Source of the DNA: Variovorax sp. PAMC26660
GTDB taxonomy: Bacteria; Pseudomonadota; Gammaproteobacteria; Burkholderiales; Burkholderiaceae_C
Direction: 5' to 3'
DNA: 64,000 nucleotides
NCBI RefSeq assembly: GCF_014302995.1
Contig: NZ_CP060295.1
Coordinates: forward strand, 7,324,699 to 7,388,698
Under the pieces are notes generated by a model. It worked only from the letters and a program-made list of their open reading frames with translations, searched no databases and was not told the origin of the DNA. Positions 8,117 through 17,373 of the stretch are shown piece by piece (the stretch's first letter is position 1; each line of letters begins with the position of its first letter). A program made the translations under genes and the position numbers.

Positions 8117-9639
8117 AGGCGGCCGGCCTGAAACGGCGCGTGCTGCTGCAAGGCGGCAGCATCGCGCTGATGCTCGGCGTGCACCAGATCGCCCGCGGTG
8201 CCAGCATCATCGCCGTGCGGGTCTGGCCCGCCGCCGACTACACCCGCGTGACCATCGAGTCCGACACCCGCCTCAACTCGCAGCAGCTCGTGGTCGGCAG
8301 CCCGCCCCGGCTGGCCGTCGACATCGAGGGCATCGACCTGAACCCAGAACTGCGCGAGCTGGTCGGCAAGATCAAGCCCGGCGACCCGTTCATCAACGGC
8401 CTGCGCGTCGGGCAGAACGCGCCGAAGGTGGTGCGCATCGTGTTCGACCTGAAGCAGGCCGTGGTGCCGCAGGTGTTCTCGCTGGCGCCCGTAGCCGCCT
8501 ACAAGCACCGGCTGGTGCTCGACCTGTACCCCGAGCAGGCCATCGACCCGATGGAAGCGCTGATCGCCGAGCGCCTGCGCGACGCGCCCAAATCCACCGC
8601 GGGCAGCAACAACAACGGCACGGCCGTGGCGGGCATTTCGCCTTCGCCCGCACCGCCACCGGGTGTTGCACCTCCCCCGGTGCGCCCCGCCGTGCCCGCC
8701 GGCGACCCGCTGGGCGAACTGATGGCGCAGCAATCGACGCGCCCCGGCCCGTCCACCGTGGCACCACCCGTCGTGGCGGGGAACGACCGTCCGACCGCTC
8801 CACCCGTGTTCGTGGCGCCGCCACCGCCCGTGGTCGGCACGGCACCGGTCAGGCCCGTCGCGCCGCCACCACCCGTGGCTGTCGCGCGCAGCGGCGCCAC
8901 CGCGAGCCGCACCGATCGCATCATCATCGTGGCGCTCGACCCCGGCCATGGCGGTGAAGACCCCGGCGCCATCGGCCCGGCCGGCACGCGCGAGAAAGAC
9001 ATCGTGCTGCAGGTCGCGCACCGCCTGCGCGAGCGCATCAACGCGGGCAGCGTCAACGGCAGCCCGATGCGCGCCTTTCTCACCCGCGACGCCGACTTCT
9101 TCGTGCCGCTGGGCGTGCGCGTGCAGAAGGCGCGGCGCGTGCAGGCCGACCTGTTCGTGAGCATCCATGCCGACGCATTCACCACGCCCGCCGCGCGCGG
9201 CGCCAGCGTGTTCGCGCTGAGCCAGAGCGGTGCGTCGAGCAGCGCCGCGCGCTGGATGGCCAACAAGGAGAACGACGCCGACAAGGTCGGCGGCGTCAAC
9301 GTCGGCGGCCACGAGGCGCAGGTGCAACGCGCCCTGCTCGACATGAGCACCACCGCACAGATCAACGACAGCCTGAAGCTCGGTGGCGCGATGCTGGGCG
9401 AGATCAAGAACATCGGTGCGCGGCTGCACAAGGGCCAGGTCGAACAGGCCGGCTTCGCGGTGCTGAAGGCGCCGGACATTCCCAGCGTGCTGGTGGAAAC
9501 CGCCTTCATCAGCAACCCTGAAGAAGAAGCCAATCTGCGGCGCGTGGACTACCAGGAAAGCCTGGCCGACGCGCTCATGCGCGGCATCCAGCGCTACTTC
9601 GCGCAGAACCCGCCGCTGGCACGCAGCCGACAGCTCTGA
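8113..9639 (+). CDS. amiC: N-acetylmuramoyl-L-alanine amidase, AmiC type
   Basis: A periplasmic zinc amidase that splits septal peptidoglycan during cell separation. It has 508 residues. The N-terminus LKRRVLLQGGS is a twin-arginine signal resembling that of E. coli AmiC. An AMIN domain follows (~residues 35-145), then a proline-rich, low-complexity linker (~residues 175-265), then the Amidase_3 domain. The zinc ligands and catalytic Glu are visible in LDPGHGGEDPGA, GTREKDIVL, SIHADAF and LVETAFISN. The long Pro linker is the only unusual part. It is coupled to tsaE through a 4-bp overlap. Confidence 0.95.
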   Translation: MKAAGLKRRVLLQGGSIALMLGVHQIARGASIIAVRVWPAADYTRVTIESDTRLNSQQLVVGSPPRLAVDIEGIDLNPELRELVGKIKPGDPFINGLRVGQNAPKVVRIVFDLKQAVVPQVFSLAPVAAYKHRLVLDLYPEQAIDPMEALIAERLRDAPKSTAGSNNNGTAVAGISPSPAPPPGVAPPPVRPAVPAGDPLGELMAQQSTRPGPSTVAPPVVAGNDRPTAPPVFVAPPPPVVGTAPVRPVAPPPPVAVARSGATASRTDRIIIVALDPGHGGEDPGAIGPAGTREKDIVLQVAHRLRERINAGSVNGSPMRAFLTRDADFFVPLGVRVQKARRVQADLFVSIHADAFTTPAARGASVFALSQSGASSSAARWMANKENDADKVGGVNVGGHEAQVQRALLDMSTTAQINDSLKLGGAMLGEIKNIGARLHKGQVEQAGFAVLKAPDIPSVLVETAFISNPEEEANLRRVDYQESLADALMRGIQRYFAQNPPLARSRQL

Positions 9640-9792
9640 TTGCGGCGGGCAGCCTTTGTAAAGCGAAGGTACGCCCTGCTGTCCCACGCCACCCGGCCCG
9701 CGAGACCGCACAGGCAGGCGCGGCAGGCTCCTACACCCGCTGCACCGCGCTTTTGGACATGATGAGCCATCACTCCTCGAAAGGTGGACCTC

Positions 9793-10080
9793 ATGAACAC
9801 ACGTCTCTGGATCGCTGCAGCTGCAGCCACTTCAGTCATGACCATTGCGGGCTGCGCCAGCGGCCCCAACCAGAACCTCGGTACCGGCGTCGGTGCGGTA
9901 GGCGGGGCGCTGGTGGGACATGCCATCGGTGGGAACACCGGGGCCACATTGGGTGGCGCGGCCATCGGCGGCATCATCGGCAACCAGGTGGGTCGTAACG
10001 CCGACGAACGCAACTATTACAACCAGCAGCGTTATCCATCGGGCAGCGGCTACTACCCGAGCAACGGCCCGAACTACTGA
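9793..10080 (+). CDS. Glycine-zipper 2TM lipoprotein
   Basis: A 95-residue outer-membrane-type lipoprotein. The ATG at 9793 follows GAAAGGTGG and gives a short signal with the lipobox TIAGC. The mature part is a glycine zipper: repeated GxxxG in GVGAVGGALVGHAIGG and GGAAIGGIIGNQVG, the Rick_17kDa_Anti/SlyB-like pattern. It ends in a Tyr/Asn-rich tail. Such proteins are found in envelope-stress regulons and are thought to support outer-membrane integrity; the exact role here is unknown. It is monocistronic and followed by a strong terminator. Confidence 0.82.
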   Translation: MNTRLWIAAAAATSVMTIAGCASGPNQNLGTGVGAVGGALVGHAIGGNTGATLGGAAIGGIIGNQVGRNADERNYYNQQRYPSGSGYYPSNGPNY

Positions 10081-10103
10081 TCCGCTCGCTGCCTGAACCC
10101 ACA

Positions 10104-10133
10104 AAAAGAAACGCGCCCTCGGGCGCGTTTTTC
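10104..10133. terminator. Bidirectional intrinsic terminator
   Basis: The stem ACGCGCCC/GGGCGCGT around a 2-nt loop (10111-10128) is flanked by an A-run before and a T-run after. It serves the glycine-zipper gene on the plus strand and dedA on the minus strand. Confidence 0.9.
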
Positions 10134-10157
10134 ATGGGTTGAACCGGAAAAAGATGA

Positions 10158-10826
10158 TCAGGCCTGCGGCACCTGCGCCGCGCGTGCCTTCTCGGCCTTC
10201 GAGGCACGCCACGCGCCATAGATGGCCAGCAGGCCCGGCACGAAGATCAGCGCCCAGATGATCTTGTCCAGATGCTGCCGCACGAACGGCAGATTGCCGA
10301 AGAAGTAGCCCGCCGTCGCGATGCCCAGCACCCAGATCAGCGCACCCACCACATTGAACATGGTGAACTTCGCGCGATTCATTTCCGCCACGCCCGCCAC
10401 GAACGGAGCGAAGGTGCGAATGAAGGGCATGAAGCGCGCCAGGATGATGGTGATGCCGCCGTAGCGTTCGTAGAAGCCGTGGGCCTGGTCGAACGCCTTG
10501 CGGTTGAAGAAGCGGGAGTTTTCCCAATGGAACACCTTCGGCCCGAAGTAACGGCCGATCGAGTAGTTGCACTGGTCGCCCAGAATGGCCGCCGCGATCA
10601 GGATGCCGCAGGCCAGCGGAAAGCTCATGAGCCCCGCGCCGCACAGCGCGCCAACGATGAAGAGCAGCGAATCCCCGGGCAGGAACGGCATCACCACCGC
10701 CCCCGTCTCCACGAAGACGATCAAAAAGAGCAGTGCATAGACCCACGGGCCATAGGCGATGACGAAGGCCTCGAGGTGTTTGTCGACGTGAAGGATGAAG
10801 TCGACGAGAAGGCTGATGATTTCCAT
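10158..10826 (-). CDS. DedA family (VTT domain) membrane protein
   Basis: A 222-residue inner-membrane protein of the DedA/SNARE-associated family, linked to undecaprenyl-phosphate and lipid flipping and membrane potential homeostasis. Diagnostic motifs are FLPGDSLLFIVGAL near residue 48, GDQCNYSIGRYFG, and the amphipathic arginine helix RFMPFIRTFAPFVAG. Four to five hydrophobic segments are evident. The transported lipid cannot be predicted. It diverges from the GNAT gene across a 47-bp gap that must hold both promoters. Confidence 0.92.
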   Translation of the reverse strand: MEIISLLVDFILHVDKHLEAFVIAYGPWVYALLFLIVFVETGAVVMPFLPGDSLLFIVGALCGAGLMSFPLACGILIAAAILGDQCNYSIGRYFGPKVFHWENSRFFNRKAFDQAHGFYERYGGITIILARFMPFIRTFAPFVAGVAEMNRAKFTMFNVVGALIWVLGIATAGYFFGNLPFVRQHLDKIIWALIFVPGLLAIYGAWRASKAEKARAAQVPQA

Positions 10827-10873
10827 GGGCGCGGATTATCCTTGTTGAACCCGAACGCACCCTGAATCCCCCC

Positions 10874-11371
10874 ATGTTGAACATACGCCCCGCCCTCGAT
10901 GCAGACTGGCCCGCCATCTGGGCCGTCCTCGAACCCACCTTCCGCCGTGGCGACACCTACACCTACGCCACCGACGTGACCGAAGAGCAGGCGCGCCATT
11001 CCTGGACCCAGGTGCCCACCGCGACCTTCGTGGCCTGCAACGAAGCAGGCACGGTGCTGGGCACCTACGTCATCAAGCCCAATCAGCCTGGCCAGGGCTC
11101 GCATGTGAGCAACTGCGGCTATGTGGTGTCCGATGCCGCGCGCGGCCTGGGCGTCGCCTCGGCGCTGTGCGAACACTCGCAGCAAGAGGCCCTGCGCATG
11201 GGCTTTCGCGCGATGCAGTTCAACTTCGTGGTGTCCACCAACGAAGGCGCCGTGCGGCTCTGGCGCAAGATGGGCTTTGCCATCGTCGGCACCCTGCCCG
11301 GCGCATTCAGGCATCCGCAGCACGGCTACGTGGACGCCTTCGTCATGTTCAAGCAGTTGCAACCTCAATAA
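10874..11371 (+). CDS. GNAT family N-acetyltransferase
   Basis: A 165-residue acetyl-CoA-dependent acetyltransferase. Motif A of the fold is seen at SDAARGLGVASALCEHSQQ, which supplies the Q/RxxGxG/A pyrophosphate loop. Motif B follows at FNFVVSTNEGAVRLWRKMGF, where the N..A..LW.K.GF pattern is typical. The substrate is unknown. The gene precedes the dienelactone hydrolase by 24 bp on the same strand, so the two may be cotranscribed. Confidence 0.88.
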   Translation: MLNIRPALDADWPAIWAVLEPTFRRGDTYTYATDVTEEQARHSWTQVPTATFVACNEAGTVLGTYVIKPNQPGQGSHVSNCGYVVSDAARGLGVASALCEHSQQEALRMGFRAMQFNFVVSTNEGAVRLWRKMGFAIVGTLPGAFRHPQHGYVDAFVMFKQLQPQ

Positions 11372-11395
11372 AACAACCACCCGGAGACACACACG

Positions 11396-12610
11396 ATGAC
11401 AGGTCAATACATCCAGATGAAAGCCGCTGACGGCAGCGGCAGCTTTCGCGGCTACCTCGCATTGCCCGAAGGCGGCACCGGCCCGGGGCTGGTGATCGCG
11501 CAGGAAATCTTCGGCATCAACCACACCATGCGCGAGGTGGCCGACTACTACGCCGAAGAAGGCTATGTGGCGCTGGTGCCCGACCTGTTCTGGCGGCAGG
11601 AGCCGAACGTGGAACTCGGCTACAGCGAGGCCGACTGGCAGCGCGCCTTCGCGCTGTACGGCGGCTTCGATGAAGCCAAGGGCATGCAAGACATGCAGAC
11701 CGCCATCGATGCATTGCGAGGCCGCACCGAAGTGACGGACAAGAAGGTCGGCGTGCTCGGCTTCTGCCTGGGCGGCAAGCTGGCGTACCTGTCGGCCTGC
11801 CGCACCGACGCCGATGCGGTGGTCGGCTACTACGGCGTGGGCATCGATGCCGCGCTCGACGAGGCCGACAAGATCAAGTGCCCGCTGACGCTGCACGTGG
11901 CCGAGCTCGACAAGTTCTGCCCGCCCGAAGCGCGAGACCGCATCGTGCAGACGCTCAAGGGCCGCCCGGGCGTTTCGCTGTACGTGTACCCCGGCATGGA
12001 CCACGCCTTCGCGCGTGCCGGTGGCGAACACTTTCACAAGCCCTCGGCGTTGATGGCGCACGAGCGCAGCATCGCCACGTTGAAGGACGCCATCGGCCCG
12101 AACTACGACCTGTCGGCGCTGTGGGACAAGCACTGCGAATACGAGTTCGGCACGCGTAACGTCGACGACACCATGAGCACCATGGTGGCCGAGCCCTACG
12201 TCAATCACATCCCGACGATGACCGGCGGCGTGGGCTACAAGGCGTTGCACGCCTTCTATACGAACCACTTCGTCAACAGCAACCCGCCCGACACCGCGCT
12301 CACGTCGATCTCGCGCACCGTGGGCGCCACGCAGGTGGTTGATGAACTGCTCTTCAGCTTCACGCACACCACCGAGATTCCGTGGATGCTGCCGGGCGTG
12401 AAGCCCACCGGCAAGCGCGTGGAAATTCCTTTGCTCGCGGTCATCAAGTTCCGCGGCAACAAGCTCTATCACGAGCACATCTACTGGGACCAGGCCAGCG
12501 TGCTGGTGCAGGTCGGCCTGCTCGACGCCAAGCTGCTGCCGGTGGCGGGCATCGAGACGGCGCGCAAGCTGCTGGACGAGAACCTGCCGTCGAACTCCCT
12601 GCTCGCGTGA
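11396..12610 (+). CDS. Dienelactone hydrolase fused to a SnoaL/NTF2-like domain
   Basis: A 404-residue two-domain protein. Residues 1-230 are a dienelactone hydrolase (carboxymethylenebutenolidase) with the catalytic triad visible as Cys124 in GFCLGGK, Asp172 in AELDKFC and His203 in PGMDHAF. Residues ~240-400 match the SnoaL-like/NTF2 fold (AEPYVNHIPTMTGGVGYKAL; FRGNKLYHEHIYWDQASVL). Dienelactone hydrolases open the lactone in chlorocatechol and related aromatic degradation. The fused domain may bind or act on the product (inference). No other aromatic-degradation gene is adjacent. A LysR gene follows 10 bp later. Confidence 0.88.
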   Translation: MTGQYIQMKAADGSGSFRGYLALPEGGTGPGLVIAQEIFGINHTMREVADYYAEEGYVALVPDLFWRQEPNVELGYSEADWQRAFALYGGFDEAKGMQDMQTAIDALRGRTEVTDKKVGVLGFCLGGKLAYLSACRTDADAVVGYYGVGIDAALDEADKIKCPLTLHVAELDKFCPPEARDRIVQTLKGRPGVSLYVYPGMDHAFARAGGEHFHKPSALMAHERSIATLKDAIGPNYDLSALWDKHCEYEFGTRNVDDTMSTMVAEPYVNHIPTMTGGVGYKALHAFYTNHFVNSNPPDTALTSISRTVGATQVVDELLFSFTHTTEIPWMLPGVKPTGKRVEIPLLAVIKFRGNKLYHEHIYWDQASVLVQVGLLDAKLLPVAGIETARKLLDENLPSNSLLA

Positions 12611-12620
12611 ATGCCCGCGG

Positions 12621-13559
12621 ATGAAAAGGATCGACCCCCGGCTCCTGCAGGCTTTTGTGGCGGTTGCCCGCGAGGGGTCGGTGTCCCGCGGGGCGCAGCG
12701 CCTCTTTCTCACGCAGCCGGCGGTGAGCCTCCAGCTCAAGGAACTCGGTGCGCTGGTCGAGCTGGAACTGTTCCAGCGCACGCCCACCGGCCTGCTGCTG
12801 ACACGGGACGGCGCCGCGTTGCTGAACCACGCCGAGCACGCGCTCGAGGGCCTGAACGACTTCGCCATTGCCGCTGAACGCATGAAAGGCGGCGTGAGGG
12901 GATCGCTGCGCATCGGCACCATCCTCGACCCGGAGTTCACCCGCCTCAGCTCGCTGCTCAAGGAACTGGTGACGCTGGCGCCCGAACTCGAAACCGAGCT
13001 GCACCACGGCACCAGCGGCGAGGTGCTCGCCAAGCTCTTGAACAAGGAGCTGGACATCGGCTTCTACCTGGGCGACCCGAACGCGAGCGACCTGCCGCAA
13101 GCCAGCTCGGCCTCGCGCCGCAATGAAGGCAAGACCTTTCATTCGCAGGTGCTGACCCGCTTCTCCTACCAGGTGATCGGCCCGAGCGGCTGGGCGCCCC
13201 AGGTGATGGGGCGCGACTGGCCGGACCTGATCTGCCTGCCGTGGGTGCTGGCACCGCCAACCTCGTCGCACTCGCGCCTGCTGGCACCGGTACTGCAAGC
13301 ACGCGGGCTGGTGCTGAAGAAAGCGGCACAGGCCGATCAGGAGTCGTCGATGCTCGCGCTGGTGCGGGCGGGTGTGGGCATCTCGTTGGCGCGCGATGCC
13401 GTGGCACTGCGCGCCAGCCAGCGCGACGGGCTGGTGATTGCGGACCGGGTCAGCATCGAGAGCGACCTGCGCTTCATCTGCCTGGCCGGATCGCTCAAGC
13501 GCCAGGAAGTGGCCTGCGCGGTGCAGGCCCTGTCGCGCGCCTGGCGGATCGCGTTCTGA
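12621..13559 (+). CDS. LysR family transcriptional regulator
   Basis: A 312-residue LysR-type regulator. The N-terminal winged HTH is typical: LLQAFVAVAREGSVSRGAQ, then LTQPAVSLQLKELGALVE and LFQRTPTGLLLT. The effector-binding domain starts near residue 92 (GSLRIGTILDPEFTRL). It lies 10 bp downstream of the hydrolase gene in the same direction, rather than divergently as is usual for LysR pairs. It could also act on the convergent MFS and dehydratase genes that follow. The ligand is unknown. Confidence 0.93.
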   Translation: MKRIDPRLLQAFVAVAREGSVSRGAQRLFLTQPAVSLQLKELGALVELELFQRTPTGLLLTRDGAALLNHAEHALEGLNDFAIAAERMKGGVRGSLRIGTILDPEFTRLSSLLKELVTLAPELETELHHGTSGEVLAKLLNKELDIGFYLGDPNASDLPQASSASRRNEGKTFHSQVLTRFSYQVIGPSGWAPQVMGRDWPDLICLPWVLAPPTSSHSRLLAPVLQARGLVLKKAAQADQESSMLALVRAGVGISLARDAVALRASQRDGLVIADRVSIESDLRFICLAGSLKRQEVACAVQALSRAWRIAF

Positions 13560-13572
13560 TCAATGAGCAGAA

Positions 13573-14925
13573 CTAAGCCCGTGGCAATGCGGCGCCCTTG
13601 AGCGCCGCGTCCGCGCGCGGCGTTTCGCGCGCCGTGGCCACCACCGTGCGCCAGCCCTTCGGCATCAACGCCAGCATCAGCGCCGCCAGCAGTGCCGCGC
13701 TGCCGAGCGTGTAGAGCCCGGCGGCAGAACCGCCGTGGTTCTGCTCGACATAGGTGCGCAAGCTGGGCGCCACGAAGCCGCCCAGGTTGCCGATGGAATT
13801 CACCAACGCGATGCCGGTGGCAATGCCGAGCCCCGACAGCCGCTCCGACAGGAAGGCATAGAAGATCGGCGTGCCCGACAGGTAGGTCGAGGCACCGATC
13901 GACAGTGCCGCGATCGCGAAGATCGGCGAGCCGTGCGCCGACAGGCACACGCAAATACCGAAGATCGTGTACAGCGATGCCACAGTGACGCGCCGACGTT
14001 CATGGTGGCGGTCCGACCAGCGCGTGACGAAGAAGACGACGAACAGCGCCAGCAGCCACGGAATGCTGGTGACAAAGCCCACCATCAGCCCGATCTTCTG
14101 GCCCAGGATCTGCGCCACCTGGCTCGGGAGATAGAAGATCAGGCCATAGGCCGCGATCTGCACGATGAAGAAGTTCACCGCGAAGAACATCACCTTCGGA
14201 TTGCGCAGCGTCTGCATCACCGTGTGCGGGCTGTCGACCGATTTTTCCGCCGCCTCCTGGTCTAGCACCGCCTGCAGCGCGTTCTGCTCTGCGGACGTGA
14301 GCCACTTCGCGTTGCTCGGCCTGTCGACGATGACGAAGAACGCGATGATGCCGACCACGATCGCCATCACGCCTTCGATGAGGAACATCCACTCCCAGCC
14401 CTTCAGGCCACCGACGCCGTGCATGTCGAGCAGCGCACCCGAGATTGGCCCGCCGATGACCAGCGCGCCTGCAAAGCCGAACAACAGGATGCCGTTGGCC
14501 TGCGCCCGCACCTTGGCGGGAAACCAGTAGGTCAGCGTCAGCAGTACGCCCGGATAGAAGCCCGCCTCCGCGATGCCGAGCAGGAACCGCAGCACGTAGA
14601 ACGACATCTCGGTGGTCGCGAACATCATGGCCGACGCCACGAGCCCCCAGGTCACCATGATCCGGCACAGCCAGATGCGCGGGCCGACGCGCGAAAGAAT
14701 CACGTTGCTCGGCACTTCGAAGATGGCGTAGCTCACGAAGAAGATGCCGGCGCCGAGTGCGAAGGCGCTGTCGCTGATGCCGGTGTCGATCTGCAGCGCG
14801 TTCTTCGCGAAGCCGACGTTGACGCGATCGAGGATCGACATGATGTACATGACGATCAACATGGGAAGAAGGCGCCATCGCGCCTTGCTGACGGCCGAAC
14901 TGACCAGCGTGCTGTAAGGGTTCAT
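13573..14925 (-). CDS. MFS transporter, anion:cation symporter (ACS) family
   Basis: A 450-residue, 12-TM major facilitator. The ATG at 14925 is preceded by AGGAGACAAAA; the open frame upstream only runs through the repeat element. ACS-family marks are YIMSILDRVNVGFAKNAL in TM1, FEVPSNVILSRVGPRIW after TM2, and RFLLGIAEAGFYPGVLLTL. ACS members carry organic anions such as tartrate, phthalate, glucarate or galactonate. The neighbouring sugar-acid dehydratase suggests import of an aldonic acid (inference). The two genes are on the same strand but separated by a 262-bp repeat element. Confidence 0.9.
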   Translation of the reverse strand: MNPYSTLVSSAVSKARWRLLPMLIVMYIMSILDRVNVGFAKNALQIDTGISDSAFALGAGIFFVSYAIFEVPSNVILSRVGPRIWLCRIMVTWGLVASAMMFATTEMSFYVLRFLLGIAEAGFYPGVLLTLTYWFPAKVRAQANGILLFGFAGALVIGGPISGALLDMHGVGGLKGWEWMFLIEGVMAIVVGIIAFFVIVDRPSNAKWLTSAEQNALQAVLDQEAAEKSVDSPHTVMQTLRNPKVMFFAVNFFIVQIAAYGLIFYLPSQVAQILGQKIGLMVGFVTSIPWLLALFVVFFVTRWSDRHHERRRVTVASLYTIFGICVCLSAHGSPIFAIAALSIGASTYLSGTPIFYAFLSERLSGLGIATGIALVNSIGNLGGFVAPSLRTYVEQNHGGSAAGLYTLGSAALLAALMLALMPKGWRTVVATARETPRADAALKGAALPRA

Positions 14926-15024
14926 TTTTTGTCTCCTGGTAATTTTTTTATGTGTGGGTCGCTGTTGAGGAATTGCCTGAAACCACGCTTGTAGTACGGG
15001 TTGTTTTTCTTTCGGGCGCTTTTG

Positions 15025-15286
15025 TTCGGGGCGGGTGCGAATGACACCGGGTGCTCCCCTCCGCGAATGTCCCCCGCTTCGCTCCTCCTTTATTTCGCTG
15101 CGGGGAGCACCCGGCGTCATTCGCACAGGGACACGCTGCTGGTGATCGCCGATCAACGACCGCTCTGAGCGCTCACGTCGATACGGGGCTCTTTTTCGCG
15201 AAATAGAGGAGGAGCGAAGCGGGGGACATTCGCGAAAAAGAGCACCGTGTCGGCGTGAGCGTCGCCCTGAACAGCAGCGCCCCAAA
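15025..15286 (+). repeat. Modular nested inverted-repeat element, copy 2
   Basis: This occupies the 381-bp gap 14926-15306 between the dehydratase and MFS genes. Module A (15035-15126) is the same length as in copy 1, with arms GTGCGAATGAC/GTCATTCGCAC. Module B (15170-15260) carries the arms with GCTCTTTTTCGCG, here extended outward by a further complementary GCTCACG/CGTGAGC. Shared edges are TTCGGGGCG on the left and CTGAACAGCAGCGCCCCAAA on the right. Because it sits inside an apparent operon, its hairpins may attenuate or process the transcript. Confidence 0.85.
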
Positions 15287-15306
15287 CAGCAAAGCAAGCT
15301 TTCACC

Positions 15307-17094
15307 CTAGTGATTCCGACGCGGAATACCCGCCGTCTGCGCCACCCGCTGGTACTTGGTCGCAGGCTTGAGCACCATGCCTTCCGACAGCGTGTCCACC
15401 ATCGAACGTTGAATCTCCTGCCACGGCGTCTGGCTCGCCGGAATCGGGTAGCCACCCTTGGCCTCCAGTTGGCGCGCGCGTTCCTGCAACTCTTCGTCGC
15501 TCACCAGCATGTTGACCGTGCGGTGCTTCAGGTCCACACGCACCTTGTCACCTGTCTGCAGCAAGGCCAGGCCCGCACCCGCCGCAGCCTCCGGCGATGC
15601 GTTCAGGATCGAGGGCGATCCCGAGGTGCCCGACTGCCGGCCATCACCGATGCACGGCAGCGCCGACACGCCGCTCTTCAGCAGATGCGCAGGCGCCCGC
15701 ATGTTCACCACTTCCGACGAACCCGGATGCCCGATGGGCCCCACGCCGCGCATGAACAGGATGCACGACGAGTCGATGTCCAACGCAGGATCTTCGATGC
15801 GGCGTTCGTAGTCTTCCGGGCCATCGAAAACAATCGCGCGGCCGACGAAAGCGTCGAGGTCGCCCGGCGCGCTGAGATAGCGCGCCCTGAACTCGTCAGA
15901 GATCACGCTGGTCTTCATGATCGCGCTGTCGAACAGGTTGCCCGACATCACGAGGAAGCCGGCGTTCTCTCTCAAGGGCTCCTTGAACGGCCGGATCACG
16001 TCGGCGTCTTTCACCCGCGCATCGGCGCAGTTGACGGCCAGGGTCTTGCCGTTGACCGTGAGCGCGTCTTCACGAATCAGGCCGTTGCGGTGCAGCTCCG
16101 CCACCACGGCCGGCACGCCACCGGCACGGAAGAACTCTTCGCCCAGGTACTTGCCGGCCGGCTGCATGTCGAGCAGCAGCGGCACGTCGAGCCCCACGGT
16201 TTCCCAGTCCTGGATGACCAGATCGACACCCGCATGCTTGGCCACCGCGATCAGATGGATGGGCGCATTGGTCGAGCCGCCGATGGCCGAGTTGACGACG
16301 ATCGCATTTTCAAAAGCCGCGCGCGTCAGGATGTCCGAGGGCTTCAGGTCCTCGCGCACCATCTCCACGATGCGGCGCCCGGTCTCGTAGGCCATCTGCC
16401 CGCGTTCGCGGTACGGGGCCGGAATGGCCGCGCAACCCGGCAGGCTCATGCCCAGTGCTTCCGCCAGCGCGTTCATCGTCGAGGCCGTGCCCATCACGTT
16501 GCAATGGCCGATCGACGGCACCGTGGAGCCGACCAGGTCGATGTAGCCGGGAAAGTCGATGCTGCCCTTGGCGAACAACTCGCGCGCCTTGAACAGCGTG
16601 GTGCCGGTTCCGGTGCGCTGCCCGTCGTGCCAACCGTTGAGCATCGGCCCGCCCGAAAGAATGATGGCGGGAATGTTCGCGGTGGCCGCGGCCATCAATG
16701 CGGCCGGCGTCGTCTTGTCGCAGCCGGTGGTCAGCACGACACCGTCGATGGGGTAGCCAGTCAGCGTCTCGACCAGGCCCAGGTATGCCAGGTTGCGGTC
16801 GAGCGCTGCCGTAGGGCGTCGGCCGTTTTCCTGGATCGGGTGCATCGGGAACTCCATCGCGATGCCGCCCATTTCGCGGATGCCTTCGCGCACGCGCAGC
16901 GCGAGTTCGCGGTGGTGCCGGTTGCAGGGGGTCAGGTCGGAGCCGCTTTGCGCGATGCCGATGATGGGTTTGCCAGACTGAAGCTCTTCCCGCGTGAGGC
17001 CGTAGTTCAGATACCAGGCCAGATGCAGGACCGAGAGTTCGCTGTGCTCAGGGTTGTTGAACCACGAGGCGGAGCGCAGGGGACGGGTTGTCAT
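15307..17094 (-). CDS. IlvD/Edd family sugar-acid dehydratase (arabinonate/xylonate type)
   Basis: A 595-residue iron-sulfur dehydratase. Cluster and metal-binding segments are [21 protein letters not shown] and [12 protein letters not shown]. The length and the N-terminus [20 protein letters not shown] fit the pentonate/hexonate dehydratase branch (L-arabinonate, D-xylonate, galactonate), not the branched-chain IlvD. It would remove water from an aldonic acid to give a 2-keto-3-deoxy acid. The ATG at 17094 is chosen because homology starts directly there. The downstream MFS gene is the likely transporter. The exact substrate is not determined by the sequence. Confidence 0.88.
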   Translation of the reverse strand: MTTRPLRSASWFNNPEHSELSVLHLAWYLNYGLTREELQSGKPIIGIAQSGSDLTPCNRHHRELALRVREGIREMGGIAMEFPMHPIQENGRRPTAALDRNLAYLGLVETLTGYPIDGVVLTTGCDKTTPAALMAAATANIPAIILSGGPMLNGWHDGQRTGTGTTLFKARELFAKGSIDFPGYIDLVGSTVPSIGHCNVMGTASTMNALAEALGMSLPGCAAIPAPYRERGQMAYETGRRIVEMVREDLKPSDILTRAAFENAIVVNSAIGGSTNAPIHLIAVAKHAGVDLVIQDWETVGLDVPLLLDMQPAGKYLGEEFFRAGGVPAVVAELHRNGLIREDALTVNGKTLAVNCADARVKDADVIRPFKEPLRENAGFLVMSGNLFDSAIMKTSVISDEFRARYLSAPGDLDAFVGRAIVFDGPEDYERRIEDPALDIDSSCILFMRGVGPIGHPGSSEVVNMRAPAHLLKSGVSALPCIGDGRQSGTSGSPSILNASPEAAAGAGLALLQTGDKVRVDLKHRTVNMLVSDEELQERARQLEAKGGYPIPASQTPWQEIQRSMVDTLSEGMVLKPATKYQRVAQTAGIPRRNH

Positions 17095-17373
17095 GGGTTT
17101 TATTCCTTCGGGGTGGGGCTGAAGGGATGCGTGAAACGGCCTTGGCCGGGGTCCGCGCCGGGTGTTCCGCGGGACGTGCATCACCTTGGCGCGGCGGGGC
17201 CGCGCAACGGCAATTTCGTGGGCTGTCTCCTGTGCGTTCTTGTTGTGCGACGGGAGCTTAGGTGGGCAGGTCTTCGAGCGCCAATGAGATCGCCTGAGGG
17301 CGATATAAGCGCTCCAAATACGCCCGAAACCCTGCCGGACGGCCCGGTCTGGCCGCGCTCCTAGAATGCCCTG
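17095..17373. promoter_or_regulatory. Divergent promoter region, sugar-acid dehydratase / mutL
   Basis: A 279-bp gap between divergent genes. The inverted repeat ATCGCC-TGAG-GGCGAT at 17289-17304 is a possible regulator-binding site. TAGAAT at 17362-17367 lies only 6 bp before mutL, too close for a normal leader, so mutL's promoter is not clear. No other structured element was seen. Confidence 0.3.
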
